Shown: positions 1 to 7,950 of the stretch, in pieces
How the letters are laid out: each line of letters begins with the position of its first letter
Position numbering within the stretch: position 1 is the first letter of the stretch
The notes under the pieces: generated by a model
What the model was told of the DNA's origin: nothing
The model's input: the letters and a program-made list of their open reading frames with translations, nothing else
Database searches by the model: none
Position numbers and translations under genes: made by a program
Assembly: GCA_965228905.1 (NCBI GenBank)
Contig: CBDDII010000003.1
Coordinates: forward strand, 1,674,001 to 1,738,000
DNA from: CALKXV01 sp965228905
GTDB taxonomy: Bacteria > Pseudomonadota > Alphaproteobacteria > Rhodobacterales > Rhodobacteraceae
DNA: 64,000 nt
Direction of reading: 5' to 3'

Positions 1-205
1 CCTCCGCGCCGCCGCGCGACAGGCGCGATCGTCCGGCCCCGTCGCCATCGTCGCCCACGCCGGAACCATCCGCGCCGCCCTCGCCATGGCGCTGAACCGC
101 CTGCCCGAGGCACTGTTGTTCGAGGTCGCCCCCCTCTCGCTCACTGTCCTCTCCTGCCTGCCCGAAGGCTTTGCCATCCGCTCCGTCAACGGACCCCTGC
201 CATGA
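1..205 (+). CDS. Histidine phosphatase family protein, C-terminal fragment
   Basis: Only the last 67 codons are in the window, read from base 2 to the TGA at 203-205. The fragment contains AHAGTIRAAL, which matches the second catalytic-histidine motif of the histidine phosphatase (phosphoglycerate-mutase-like) superfamily. The stop overlaps the ATG of cobD (ATGA), so the two are probably translated together. In cobalamin clusters this place is often held by alpha-ribazole-5'-phosphate phosphatase, which removes the phosphate from the lower ligand. That role is inferred from the neighbour; the fragment alone cannot separate it from other phosphatases of the fold. The N-terminal RHG motif lies outside the window. 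Confidence 0.65.
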   Translation, partial: LRAAARQARSSGPVAIVAHAGTIRAALAMALNRLPEALLFEVAPLSLTVLSCLPEGFAIRSVNGPLP

Positions 206-1146
206 TGGCCGCGGCCATGCTCATCGCCCTCGCGCTCGACGCCCTGATCGGCTGGCCCGCCTGGCTTTTCGCGCGCATCGGCCACCCCGTCACATGGCTC
301 GGCCGGGCGATTTCGGCAGGCGACAAGACCCTGAATGATCCAGCACTTTCCGACACCGCCCGACGCCGAAACGGCGTACTTTTCGCAACCGCCGTCATCC
401 TTGCCACGGCCCTTGCCGCCCTCGCCATCACCGCGCTCCTGCCCCAAGGCTGGCCCGGCGCGATCCTGACCGGTGTCCTCGCCTGGCCCCTCGTCGCCGC
501 CCGCTCGCTCCACGACCACGTCGCTGCCGTCGCCCAGCCCTTGCAGGCAGGCGATACCGAGACCGCGCGCCACGCCATTTCCATGATCGTCGGCCGCGAC
601 CCCGCACAACTGGACGACCCCGCCATGGCCCGCGCCGCCCTTGAAAGCCTCGCCGAAAACGCCTCTGACGGCGTGGTCGCGCCGCTGTTCTGGGGCGCGC
701 TCTTCGGCCTGCCGGGCATCGCCGCCTACAAGGCGATCAACACGATGGATTCGATGATCGCCTACCGCACCCCGCGCCACCTTGCCTTCGGCTGGGCGGC
801 GGCAAGGATTGACGATGCCGCCAACTGGATCCCCGCCCGCGCGACCGGGGCCGTGATCGCCCTTGCGTCCAAAGCCCGCGGCACCGCCTTTCGCACCATG
901 CGGCGCGACGCCAAGGGTCACCGCTCACCCAACGCCGGCTGGCCCGAAGCCGCGATGGCCGGCGCCCTTGGCGTGCGCCTGTCCGGCCCGCGCAACTATG
1001 CCGAAGGGCCAAGCGACGATCCCTTCCTGAACCCGGTCGGCGGCGATCCAAGGCCCGAGGACATCTTCCTCGGCCTGCGCCTCTTTCGCCGCGCGGTGCT
1101 GTTTTCCGGTGTCGGCCTTGCGCTTTGGGCCGTCGTCACCTTTTGA
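202..1146 (+). CDS. cobD: Adenosylcobinamide-phosphate synthase CobD/CbiB
   Basis: A 314-residue membrane protein of the usual length for CobD (CbiB). The family attaches aminopropanol or its phosphate to adenosylcobyric acid in the inner membrane. Family signatures visible are GHPV at residues 27-30, ESLAENASDGVVAPL at 148-162 and YKAINTMDSM at 176-185, with hydrophobic segments near 62-80, 86-100 and at the C-terminus. The ATG at 202 overlaps the stop of the upstream phosphatase; a second ATG follows directly at 205, so one residue is uncertain. cobQ, the previous enzymatic step, converges from the other side. Identification is firm. Confidence 0.93.
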   Translation: MMAAAMLIALALDALIGWPAWLFARIGHPVTWLGRAISAGDKTLNDPALSDTARRRNGVLFATAVILATALAALAITALLPQGWPGAILTGVLAWPLVAARSLHDHVAAVAQPLQAGDTETARHAISMIVGRDPAQLDDPAMARAALESLAENASDGVVAPLFWGALFGLPGIAAYKAINTMDSMIAYRTPRHLAFGWAAARIDDAANWIPARATGAVIALASKARGTAFRTMRRDAKGHRSPNAGWPEAAMAGALGVRLSGPRNYAEGPSDDPFLNPVGGDPRPEDIFLGLRLFRRAVLFSGVGLALWAVVTF

Positions 1147-1175
1147 CTTTGCGCCTGGCTGCGCCAGTCGCGGTG

Positions 1176-1220
1176 GCGAAATTTTACTGCGAAAATTTCG
1201 CGCCTCCGGCGGGCGTATTT
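1176..1220. terminator. Hairpin cluster between convergent cobD and cobQ
   Basis: A perfect 10-bp inverted repeat (GCGAAATTTT, loop ACTGCG, AAAATTTCGC) lies at 1176-1201. It is followed on the plus strand by a short GC hairpin (CGCCTCCGGCG) and GGCGTATTTT. The A/T-rich arms give T-runs in both directions, so it could end transcripts from cobD and cobQ. The plus-strand T-run is short, so the call is moderate. Confidence 0.45.
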
Positions 1221-1237
1221 TGAAAGCGATGAAGGGA
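1213..1237 (+). repeat. Convergent-gap repeat element, copy A
   Basis: Reads GCGTATTTTGAAAGC followed by GATGAAGGGA. The same element recurs at 3371-3396 (minus) and 36646-36668 (minus), with a consensus of GCGTATTTTSAAAGC plus RRTGAAGR. All three copies sit between two genes that end facing each other. Copy A is 8 bp beyond the cobQ stop and directly follows a GC hairpin. Confidence 0.6.
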
Positions 1238-1245
1238 CCCCGCGC

Positions 1246-2703
1246 TCAATTGGCCAGAGCGAACAACCCATCGAGATCAAGATGGTCCTCAAGATGCCGG
1301 GCCAGCGTATCCAGCGTGCGCTCCACCCGGTCGCCGTAACTCTCGCCATCCGAACGCGCCCCGAGTGTCGCCAGAAATGCCGCCCGGAAGGCATCGTCGC
1401 GGAACATCCCGTGCAGGTAGCTGCCGATGATCCGCCCATCCGGGCTGATCGCTCCCTCGGGGCCAGCCCCGGTCACCGCGAAGGGCCGGGCGCAATCCGC
1501 GCCCCGCGTCCGCCCCTTGTGGATCTCGTATCCCAAAAAAGGCGCGTCGCTTGCCAAGTGGCGCGCGGGCGTCTCGGTCAGCCGTTTTTCCGGCGTCATC
1601 TCGGTTTCCACGTCCAACAGGCCAAGACCCGCCATCTCGCCCGGATCGCCCTCCACGCCGCCGGGATCGCGGATCACGCGCCCCAGCATCTGGTAACCGC
1701 CGCAAATCCCAAGGATGTGCCCGCCCCGCCGGTGATGGGCCAAAAGATCGACATCCCAGCCCTGTTCGCGCAGGAAGGCCATGTCGCCGCGCGTCGATTT
1801 CGACCCCGGCAGGATGACAAGCGCGGCATCGCCGGGGATCGCCTCGCCCGCCCTCAGCATGGTTAGCCTGACGCCCGGTTCCTGCGCGATCGGGTCCATG
1901 TCGTCGAAATTGGCGATCCGCGAAAAGGTCAGGCAGACGATATGCGTCTCGCCACTGTCCTTGCCGCGAATGTCCAGCGCATCTTCAGCGGGCAACTTCC
2001 AGGCATCACCGAACCAGGGCAGGGTGCCGAAACCGCGCCAGCCGGTCTTGGCTTCGATCAGGCGATAGCCGTCGTCGAACAGGGCGGGATCGCCCCGGAA
2101 CTTGTTGATGACAAAGCCTTTCACCAGATCGGCATCCTCGGGCGCAAGCACCGCTTTCGTCCCCACCATCTGGGCGATCACACCACCCCGGTCGATATCG
2201 CCGACCAGCACGACCGGCAGATTGGCGGCCCGCGCAAAGCCCATGTTGGCGATGTCGCCCGCACGCAGGTTCACTTCGGCAGGCGATCCGGCCCCTTCGA
2301 CCAGCACCAGGTCATGGCCTGCCGCCAGACGCCGAAAACTCTCCAACACCGGCGTCATCAACTTGGGTTTCAGACGGAAGTAATCCTTCGCCGCCGCCGT
2401 GGTCAGATGGCGGCCCTGCACCACGACCTGCGCGCCCTTGTCGGTTTCGGGCTTCAAGAGGACAGGGTTCATGTCATTGATCGGCGCAAGCCCCGAGGCC
2501 ATGGCCTGAAGCGCCTGCGCCCGGCCGATCTCACCCCCGTCGATGGTCACGGCGGCATTGTTCGACATGTTCTGCGGCTTGAAGGGGGCGACGCGGATGC
2601 CCCTCAGACGCGCCGCCCGGCACAGCCCGGCGACCAGCACGGATTTCCCCACATTCGATCCGGTTCCCTGGATCATCAAGGCGCGTGGCGGGGTCTCGGG
2701 CAT
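1246..2703 (-). CDS. cobQ: Cobyric acid synthase CobQ
   Basis: A 485-residue protein, typical for CobQ, which uses glutamine and ATP to amidate four side chains of adenosylcobyrinic acid a,c-diamide. The N-terminal P-loop-like dethiobiotin-synthetase fold starts with MIQGTGSNVGKS and continues with KPQNMSNNAAV. The C-terminal half is a class I glutaminase-like domain with the nucleophile in ILGICGGYQMLG and the histidine in FLGYEIHKGRT. The start at 2703 (MPETPPRALMIQG) is chosen because the frame stays open far upstream without any CobQ similarity. It converges with cobD, leaving about 99 bp. No cobalamin riboswitch is recognisable upstream. Confidence 0.95.
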   Translation of the reverse strand: MPETPPRALMIQGTGSNVGKSVLVAGLCRAARLRGIRVAPFKPQNMSNNAAVTIDGGEIGRAQALQAMASGLAPINDMNPVLLKPETDKGAQVVVQGRHLTTAAAKDYFRLKPKLMTPVLESFRRLAAGHDLVLVEGAGSPAEVNLRAGDIANMGFARAANLPVVLVGDIDRGGVIAQMVGTKAVLAPEDADLVKGFVINKFRGDPALFDDGYRLIEAKTGWRGFGTLPWFGDAWKLPAEDALDIRGKDSGETHIVCLTFSRIANFDDMDPIAQEPGVRLTMLRAGEAIPGDAALVILPGSKSTRGDMAFLREQGWDVDLLAHHRRGGHILGICGGYQMLGRVIRDPGGVEGDPGEMAGLGLLDVETEMTPEKRLTETPARHLASDAPFLGYEIHKGRTRGADCARPFAVTGAGPEGAISPDGRIIGSYLHGMFRDDAFRAAFLATLGARSDGESYGDRVERTLDTLARHLEDHLDLDGLFALAN

Positions 2704-2887
2704 GTCGGGTCCGGGGTTGAAAGTCAGGGGCGTTCCGGCGTGACAGGCTGAAGCCGAAAAGACCCGGGCGCAAGGCAAAAGCGTCACCGCGCCTGCTTGA
2801 ACATGCACGGAATTCGCGATTGACTGACCCCGGACACCCCTTCGGAACGCCATAACAGATGACCCACACAGCCACCGACACCCCCGC

Positions 2888-3370
2888 ATGAGCCGCGCCC
2901 TCGCGCTTTTGCTGATCGGCCTTGTCTTCGGAGGGGCATTCGGTTTCGTCATCGCGGCGGCCAATGGCGTGACGCTCGACGGCCACGACCACAGCCAGCA
3001 CCTTGCGACCGACGGTGAAGGCGACGCGCATGACCATTCCGACATAATCGAAGCCACGGGCACGCCCCCCACCATCACGGCAGAAATTACCCCCGATCCC
3101 GCCTCGGGCTGGAACCTGCACATCCGCACCACGAACTTCACCTTCGCGCCCGAAGCCTCGGGCGCTGCCCATGTCGAAGGCCAGGGTCACGCCCATATCT
3201 ACGCCAACGGCATCAAGATCGCCCGCGCCTATGGCCCCTGGTTCCATATCGCCGCGCTACCTGAGGGCGCGGTTGAGATTCTCGTCACGCTCAACACCAA
3301 CGATCATCGCGCTATCGGGGTGGATGGCGCACCGGTTCAAACCGCGATCACGCTGACAAACGCGCCGTGA
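2888..3370 (+). CDS. Secreted or membrane-anchored histidine-rich protein, unknown
   Basis: A 160-residue protein with one hydrophobic N-terminal segment (residues 5-25, Ala/Gly rich), read as an uncleaved anchor or signal peptide. A His/Asp-rich stretch follows (H33, H35, H38, H48, H50). The rest looks like a small beta domain with more histidines, notably EGQGHAHIYANG (97-108) and GPWFH (116-120). The spacing suggests periplasmic metal binding, possibly copper, cobalt or nickel, but no named family was recognised. It is divergent from cobQ with about 184 bp between, and converges on the amino-acid-binding protein. A link to cobalt handling for cobalamin is possible but only inferred from position. 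Confidence 0.75.
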   Translation: MSRALALLLIGLVFGGAFGFVIAAANGVTLDGHDHSQHLATDGEGDAHDHSDIIEATGTPPTITAEITPDPASGWNLHIRTTNFTFAPEASGAAHVEGQGHAHIYANGIKIARAYGPWFHIAALPEGAVEILVTLNTNDHRAIGVDGAPVQTAITLTNAP

Positions 3371-3396
3371 TCCCTTCACCGCTTTGTTAAATACGC
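3371..3396 (-). repeat. Convergent-gap repeat element, copy B
   Basis: On the minus strand it reads GCGTATTTAACAAAGC followed by GGTGAAGGGA. It begins directly after the stop codon of the histidine-rich protein gene. It differs from copies A and C by one extra base in the central A/T part. Confidence 0.55.
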
Positions 3397-3426
3397 ATGG
3401 CGCAAGGGCAGGGCCGGGCAGGGCGC

Positions 3427-3456
3427 AAAAGAAAAGGGCCACCCGAAGGCGGCCCT
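3427..3456 (-). terminator. Rho-independent terminator of the amino-acid-binding protein gene
   Basis: On the minus strand, AGGGCCGCC-TTCG-GGTGGCCCT forms a 9-bp stem with one G-T pair and a UUCG tetraloop, followed by TTTTCTTTT. It lies 21 bp beyond the stop of the gene ending at 3478. This is a strong classical terminator. Confidence 0.85.
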
Positions 3457-3477
3457 GTCCATCCGATCAATCGGAGG

Positions 3478-4248
3478 TCAAAGCCCCCATTTCTCGCGCG
3501 TGGCTTCAAAGAACCCCTGCGCCTGTTTCACCTTCACCCAGTTGTTGACGTAGTTGATCCAGACCTGGTCGTCCTGCGGCAACAGCATCGCAATCGGCGT
3601 CGGTGCGCGCGGCTCGGTGCCCGGCACGCGGACCACGCCGTGTTTCTCGGCCAGCGTCGCGCCTTCGATGTTCGAGGTGATGAAGACATCGGCGCGGCCC
3701 GCCAGAACCTCCTGGAAGCCCCGCGCGGGCGCTTCGACCACCTTGATATCGGCGTCGGGGAACCAGCTTCGCACCATGCCCTCAAAGGACGTACCAAGGG
3801 TCGTCGCGACTTTTACTTCGGGTTTGTTGATGCTGTCGTAACCGTCGAAATTCGCCGCCTTCTCGGGCATGGTGAAAGGCATGATCTCGACCGCGATATA
3901 GCTTTCCGAGAACCCGGCCACCTTCATTCGCGCGGGCGAGATCGAGGCCGAGCCGGTCATGTGGTATTTCCCCGCGACCACGCCATTGACCAGCGTTTTC
4001 CAGTCGGTCGGCACGAATTCCACCTCGACGCCAAGGTCGGTGGCCAGTTCGTTGGCAACGTCGATGTCATAGCCCTTGTAGCTGTTCGTCGCCGGATCGC
4101 GCACCGACATCGGGTTCCAGTCGCCCGTGGTGCCGAACTTCAAGACCCCGCTGTCGAGGATTTCGTTCAGGGCGGATTGTGCGCCCGCTGATGCGGCAAG
4201 GCTCAGGCTGATTGCTCCGGCCGCAAGTGCCGTCATCCAGTGTTTCAT
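3478..4248 (-). CDS. Amino acid ABC transporter, periplasmic binding protein (family 3)
   Basis: A 256-residue protein with a clear signal peptide (MKHWMTALAAGAISLSLAAS, then AGAQS as likely cleavage region). The mature part matches the family 3 solute-binding fold for polar amino acids: LKFGTTGDWNPMS, YKGYDIDVANELA and TGSASISPARM. The start at 4248 is preferred because it gives the signal peptide and has a GGGAGAGATG ribosome site; the frame is open further upstream. The gene is divergent from the ATPase and permease genes, an unusual split of one transporter into two transcription units. The ligand is uncertain: glutamate, glutamine or another polar or aromatic-precursor amino acid. A strong terminator follows it. 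Confidence 0.88.
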   Translation of the reverse strand: MKHWMTALAAGAISLSLAASAGAQSALNEILDSGVLKFGTTGDWNPMSVRDPATNSYKGYDIDVANELATDLGVEVEFVPTDWKTLVNGVVAGKYHMTGSASISPARMKVAGFSESYIAVEIMPFTMPEKAANFDGYDSINKPEVKVATTLGTSFEGMVRSWFPDADIKVVEAPARGFQEVLAGRADVFITSNIEGATLAEKHGVVRVPGTEPRAPTPIAMLLPQDDQVWINYVNNWVKVKQAQGFFEATREKWGL

Positions 4249-4358
4249 CGTCTCATCTCTCCCGGTTGAAGATATCGGTTTTCTTCGCCCTTGAAGTTGC
4301 AGCCATTCCCCGCCAAACCTCAAGGCGAAACTTGGGGTCCGGGCCTCCGGGGGGTGAA

Positions 4359-5090
4359 ATGGCCGAATTTGCCATCGAAATGGTCGATGTGAACAAGTGG
4401 TTCGGCGATTTCCACGTGCTGAAAGGCATAAATCTAAGCGTCCGCCCCGGCGAGCGTGTGGTGATCTGCGGCCCCTCGGGTTCCGGCAAATCCACCGTTG
4501 TGCGCTGCGTGAACCGGCTTGAGCACCATCAAAAGGGCGTGATCCGCGTGAACGGGGCCGAGGTCACCGACCGCCCCGAAGACCTGGGCGGCGACGTCGG
4601 CATGGTGTTCCAGCAGTTCAACCTCTTTCCCCATCTGACGGTCCGCGAAAACCTTGTGCTTGGCCCGATGAAATCGCGCGGGCTGTCACGCAAAGACGCC
4701 GAGGCCCGCGCCGCCCATTACCTCGAACGGGTCCGCATCCCCGAACAGGCCGACAAGCGCCCCGGCCAGCTTTCGGGCGGCCAGCAACAGCGCGTCGCCA
4801 TTGCCCGTTCACTGGCCATGGAACCGAAGGTCATGCTGTTCGACGAACCGACCTCCGCCCTCGACCCCGAAATGATCTCCGAAGTGCTCGACGTCATGGT
4901 CGAACTGGCCGAGGACGGCATGACCATGGTCGTCGTCACCCACGAAATGGGCTTCGCGCGAAAGGTCGCCGACCAGATGGTCTTCATGGACGCGGGCGAA
5001 ATCGTCGAGACCGGCCCGCCATCGGAATTCTTCGAGGCCCCGAAATCAAAGCGGTGCCAGACATTCCTCAGCCAGATCCTCAGCCACTGA
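4359..5090 (+). CDS. Amino acid ABC transporter ATP-binding protein (GlnQ type)
   Basis: A 243-residue ATPase powering import of polar amino acids. Walker A is GPSGSGKST (38-46), the signature is LSGGQQQR (138-145), and Walker B is FDEPTSALDP (161-170). The start at 4359 (MAEFAIEMVDVNKWFG) has GGGGGTGAA just upstream. The frame is open further upstream but carries no domain there. The permease follows at once. With the divergent binding protein it completes one transporter, although only one permease gene is present, so the permease may act as a homodimer. Confidence 0.92.
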   Translation: MAEFAIEMVDVNKWFGDFHVLKGINLSVRPGERVVICGPSGSGKSTVVRCVNRLEHHQKGVIRVNGAEVTDRPEDLGGDVGMVFQQFNLFPHLTVRENLVLGPMKSRGLSRKDAEARAAHYLERVRIPEQADKRPGQLSGGQQQRVAIARSLAMEPKVMLFDEPTSALDPEMISEVLDVMVELAEDGMTMVVVTHEMGFARKVADQMVFMDAGEIVETGPPSEFFEAPKSKRCQTFLSQILSH

Positions 5091-5110
5091 TGTCACCAAG
5101 GAATCGAGAT

Positions 5111-6007
5111 ATGATATCCAGTCCCGGGGCGTCAGCCCCGGATCGCGCCCGACCCGCCCCCGTCGCCATTGTCGCTCAGACCAATGGCGCGGCATTGGCG
5201 ACCGGGCGCGATGCGCCCACCCTCGGGCCGGGCGCGATCCTCTCCAAGTCGAGACTAACGGTCTTGCTTGTTTGCTTGTTTGCGCTTTCCAGCTGCTCCT
5301 CCTCCACCACCTGGGGCTGGTACGTGATCGACCCGACGACCCCCGCGGGATGGACCAACATCAAGTTCCTGATCGGCGGTATGTGGGCCACGATCCAGAT
5401 CTCGGTCATCGCCGCCGTGCTGTCCATGTCCATCGGCCTTCTCGTAGCTCTGCCGGGCCTGTCCATCCGCTGGTACCTCCGCGCGATCAACCGGGTCTAC
5501 GTCGAATTCATCCGCGCAATCCCGCTTCTGCCCATGCTGTTCTGGGTCTTCTACGGGCTGCCGATCATCTTCCGCTCCATGGGACTCAACATCCCGATCG
5601 ACCCCTTCTGGGGAGCGATCATCACGCTTGCGATTTCCGACAGCGCCTTCACCGCCGAGATCTACCGCGCCGGTATCCAGAGCATCGCCAAAGGCCAGAC
5701 CGAGGCCGCCCAGACCGTGGGCCTCAACTACCGCCAGACCATGCGCTATGTGATCCTGCCCCAGGCGGTGCGCCGTATCCTGCCGCCGCTTGCCAACCAG
5801 TTCATTTACATCGTGAAAATGTCGGCCTTTGCCAGCGTGATCGGAATGCAGGAACTGACCCGCCGCGCCAACGAGTTGGTCGTCACCGAATACCGCCCGC
5901 TTGAGATCTACACCCTCTTGATCCTCGAATACCTGGTGCTGGTCCTCATCATCAGCGCCGGCGTGCGCTGGCTGGAACGCCGGATGGGGTCTGACGAGCG
6001 GGGGTAG
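5111..6007 (+). CDS. Amino acid ABC transporter permease (HisM/GlnP family)
   Basis: A 298-residue permease. After a polar N-terminal tail of about 50 residues there are several membrane helices and the EAA-type loop (EAAQTVGLNYRQTMRYVILP), which docks on the ATPase. The segment RAIPLLPMLFWVFYG is also typical of polar amino-acid permeases. ATG 5111 is chosen because AAGGA lies 8 bp before it. An in-frame ATG at 5090 overlaps the ATPase stop and would add seven residues. The tail is longer than in most family members. No second permease is found nearby. Confidence 0.87.
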   Translation: MISSPGASAPDRARPAPVAIVAQTNGAALATGRDAPTLGPGAILSKSRLTVLLVCLFALSSCSSSTTWGWYVIDPTTPAGWTNIKFLIGGMWATIQISVIAAVLSMSIGLLVALPGLSIRWYLRAINRVYVEFIRAIPLLPMLFWVFYGLPIIFRSMGLNIPIDPFWGAIITLAISDSAFTAEIYRAGIQSIAKGQTEAAQTVGLNYRQTMRYVILPQAVRRILPPLANQFIYIVKMSAFASVIGMQELTRRANELVVTEYRPLEIYTLLILEYLVLVLIISAGVRWLERRMGSDERG

Positions 6008-6013
6008 ACAAAA

Positions 6014-6159
6014 GGCGCAGTCCGGGCATCGACCGACCTGGAGGGCGTTTGCAACGGAAGTGTGATGCCCGGCATCTCCAAGCCGCCAAGCGTCAATCCC
6101 TTGGCCGATGTTCCAAAATCGCCCTCCGGGGGGAGGTCGGGCGATGCCCGAACTGCGCC
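6014..6159. repeat. Long imperfect inverted repeat (MITE-like)
   Basis: The left arm (6014-6047, starting GGCGCAGTCCGGGCATCG) and right arm (6120-6159, whose reverse complement starts GGCGCAGTTCGGGCATCG) match over most of their length. The right arm carries a few extra C/G bases. About 72 bp of centre shows weaker symmetry. It begins 7 bp after the permease stop, encodes nothing and has no transposase. It may be a small non-autonomous element or a large RNA hairpin at the end of the operon. Confidence 0.55.
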
Positions 6160-6197
6160 GGGCGGTTGTATTTGGTGGTGCCTGTCTTGAGCTATGC

Positions 6198-6214
6198 GGG
6201 CGGCAGCGCCGCCC
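6198..6214. other. GC-rich hairpin upstream of the CMD gene
   Basis: GGGCGGC-AGC-GCCGCCC is a perfect 7-bp stem with a 3-base loop. No T-run follows in either direction, so it is not a classical terminator. It could be a transcript-stability or attenuation structure in the leader of the gene at 6290. Confidence 0.35.
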
Positions 6215-6289
6215 ACATACCCCCCATTGGTTTCCCGCCATCTTCGCACTACAAATCACACCCGTACCGACAAACCAAAGGACACCCCC

Positions 6290-6634
6290 ATGGACTGGGA
6301 AGCCTTCATGGATGAGACCATCCAGAACGTGAACCGACTTTCAAAGGAAATCCCGGAAACCGCCAAGGGCTTCACCCAGATGAGCGCGGCGGCCAAGACC
6401 AATGGCGCGCTCGATGAGAAGACGAAAGAGATCATGGCCCTGGGCATCGCCATCGCCACCCGCTGCGACAGCTGCATCGGTTTTCACATCCGTTCGCTGG
6501 TCCGTCTGAAAACCACCCGCGCCGAATTGTGCGAAGCCCTTGCCATGGCGACCTACATGGGCGGCGGACCGTCCTTTGCCTTTTCCGGCAAGGCGCTCCA
6601 GTATTTCGACCAACTGACCGAAGCCGAAGGTTGA
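6290..6634 (+). CDS. Carboxymuconolactone decarboxylase family protein (AhpD-like)
   Basis: A 114-residue single CMD domain. The CDSCIGFH motif (C59, C62, H66) is the redox-active signature of AhpD-like members, which act as small peroxidase-type or thiol-redox proteins rather than true decarboxylases. The all-helical pattern and length fit the family. The start at 6290 gives MDWEAFMDET; the open frame upstream runs through the inverted-repeat region and has no domain. The stop overlaps the next ATG (TGATG), so it is translationally coupled to the hydroxypyruvate isomerase gene. The physiological substrate is not known. Confidence 0.88.
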   Translation: MDWEAFMDETIQNVNRLSKEIPETAKGFTQMSAAAKTNGALDEKTKEIMALGIAIATRCDSCIGFHIRSLVRLKTTRAELCEALAMATYMGGGPSFAFSGKALQYFDQLTEAEG

Positions 6635-7392
6635 TGCGCTTTTCGGCAAACCTCGGTTTTCTCTGGACGGAACTGCCTCTGTCCAAGGCCATCGAAAGGG
6701 CCTCAGAAAACCGCTTTGACGCGGTCGAGTTTCACTATCCCTACGACACCCCGGCCGAAGAAATCCGCGCGGCACTCACCCGCACCGGCCTCACACCCCT
6801 CGGCCTCAACACCCGCACCGGCGACAACCAGATGGGCTTTGCCGCCATCCCCGGCGCCGAAGCGCAGGCCGATGCCAACCTTGACGAGGCTCTCGAATAC
6901 GCCACGGCCATCGGGGCCCGCGCCGTCCACGTGCTGGCGGGCTGGGCGGAAGGGGCAGAGGCCCGCGCCAGTTTCGTCGCCCACCTGAAGAAAGCCGCCG
7001 ACAAGGCCGCCGACCTCGATCTGACGATCCTGATCGAACCCCTGAACCGCTTCGACGCGCCGGGCTATTTCCTGAACACCCTCGACATGGCCGAAAGCGT
7101 GTTGAGCGACGTCGACCGCGCCAACGCGAAACTGATGTTCGACTGCTACCACGTGGGCCGCACCGAAGGCGACGTCGCCCACCACTTCGAACGGCTCCTC
7201 CCCCTGATCGGCCACGTCCAGTTCGCAGGCACCCCCGACCGTGGTCCGCCCGAGGAAAGCACGCTCGACTACCGATCCCTTTTCGCCCGGATCGCTGAAC
7301 TTGGCTGGAGCGACCCCCTCGGCGCGGAATATCGCCCGAAGGGGGCCACCGAAGACGGCCTTGACTGGATGGACTGGGGCAGGTCGCTCTGA
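6634..7392 (+). CDS. hyi: Hydroxypyruvate isomerase family protein (TIM-barrel)
   Basis: A 252-residue xylose-isomerase-like TIM barrel of the length usual for hydroxypyruvate isomerase, which interconverts hydroxypyruvate and tartronate semialdehyde in glyoxylate metabolism. It starts MRFSANLGFLWTELP, typical for Hyi. Likely metal ligands are E135 (LIEPLNRFD), D170 (MFDCYH), H194 and E232 (GAEYRPKG). It overlaps the upstream CMD stop by one base. No glyoxylate carboligase or tartronate semialdehyde reductase is in the window, so related sugar isomerase activity is possible. Confidence 0.85.
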   Translation: MRFSANLGFLWTELPLSKAIERASENRFDAVEFHYPYDTPAEEIRAALTRTGLTPLGLNTRTGDNQMGFAAIPGAEAQADANLDEALEYATAIGARAVHVLAGWAEGAEARASFVAHLKKAADKAADLDLTILIEPLNRFDAPGYFLNTLDMAESVLSDVDRANAKLMFDCYHVGRTEGDVAHHFERLLPLIGHVQFAGTPDRGPPEESTLDYRSLFARIAELGWSDPLGAEYRPKGATEDGLDWMDWGRSL

Positions 7393-7734
7393 CCGCCCGC
7401 GATCCTGCCGCCTCGAACGGGTAAGTGAGCGGGGAAAGCCGACACGCGCCCAAGACCTTGCAGCGCCCTTAACCTTTCCTAACGTTCGATCCTTCGCAGG
7501 AAGCCCGCGACCTACCACCGAAACACGCACCGACGCGATACCGACGTAATACCGACGCGATACCGACGTGATACCGACGTTGGATTTTCGCCCCGTTTCC
7601 CCGGATCACCGGGTTAAGACAGCGCCGCAATTCTCGCAACACCCCCGCAACAGGGCCCAAATCGCGCCGCGCCGCGAAGACGCGCATTTTTCCCTAGAGC
7701 TTTGCCGCACAATCGTCTATCGCTCCCCTTCAAG
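7393..7734. other. Non-coding gap of 342 bp with a tandem repeat
   Basis: No convincing gene is seen between hyi and tRNA-Arg. The only structure noted is the 11-bp tandem repeat at 7531-7580. Short reading frames here run through the repeat and show no family features. The tRNA promoter should lie in the last 60 bp. Confidence 0.6.
7531..7580 (+). repeat. 11-bp tandem repeat, about 4.5 units
   Basis: Units are CGACGCGATAC, CGACGTAATAC, CGACGCGATAC, CGACGTGATAC, then a partial CGACGT. Variation is limited to positions 6-8 of the unit (CGA, TAA, CGA, TGA). An 11-bp period is close to one helical turn, so identical faces of the DNA line up. It may be a cluster of protein-binding sites or simply a slippage-derived satellite. 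Confidence 0.8.
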
Positions 7735-7811
<77 letters not shown>

Positions 7812-7950
7812 TCTTCTTCCCGCAAGGACCCGCACGCCATTGCATTCCGCGACCCTTTGCGCGATCCAGTTGCAGGATGGCCGAAAGGTCGGTTCGGCAA
7901 GCTGTTGTTCTCAATTATGAAATGCTTGCGGTGTGAACGGGGGAAGGGTT

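Noticed and set aside
2704..3141. N-terminal extension of cobQ by 146 codons
   Set aside because: The frame is open but has no CobQ similarity and runs under the divergent His-rich protein gene; the start MPETPPRALMIQGTGSNVG at 2703 fits the family.
6014..6159. Complete insertion sequence
   Set aside because: No transposase gene fits in 146 bp and no target duplication could be recognised.
7531..7580. CRISPR-like array
   Set aside because: The 11-bp units are directly adjacent with no spacers, and no cas genes are present.
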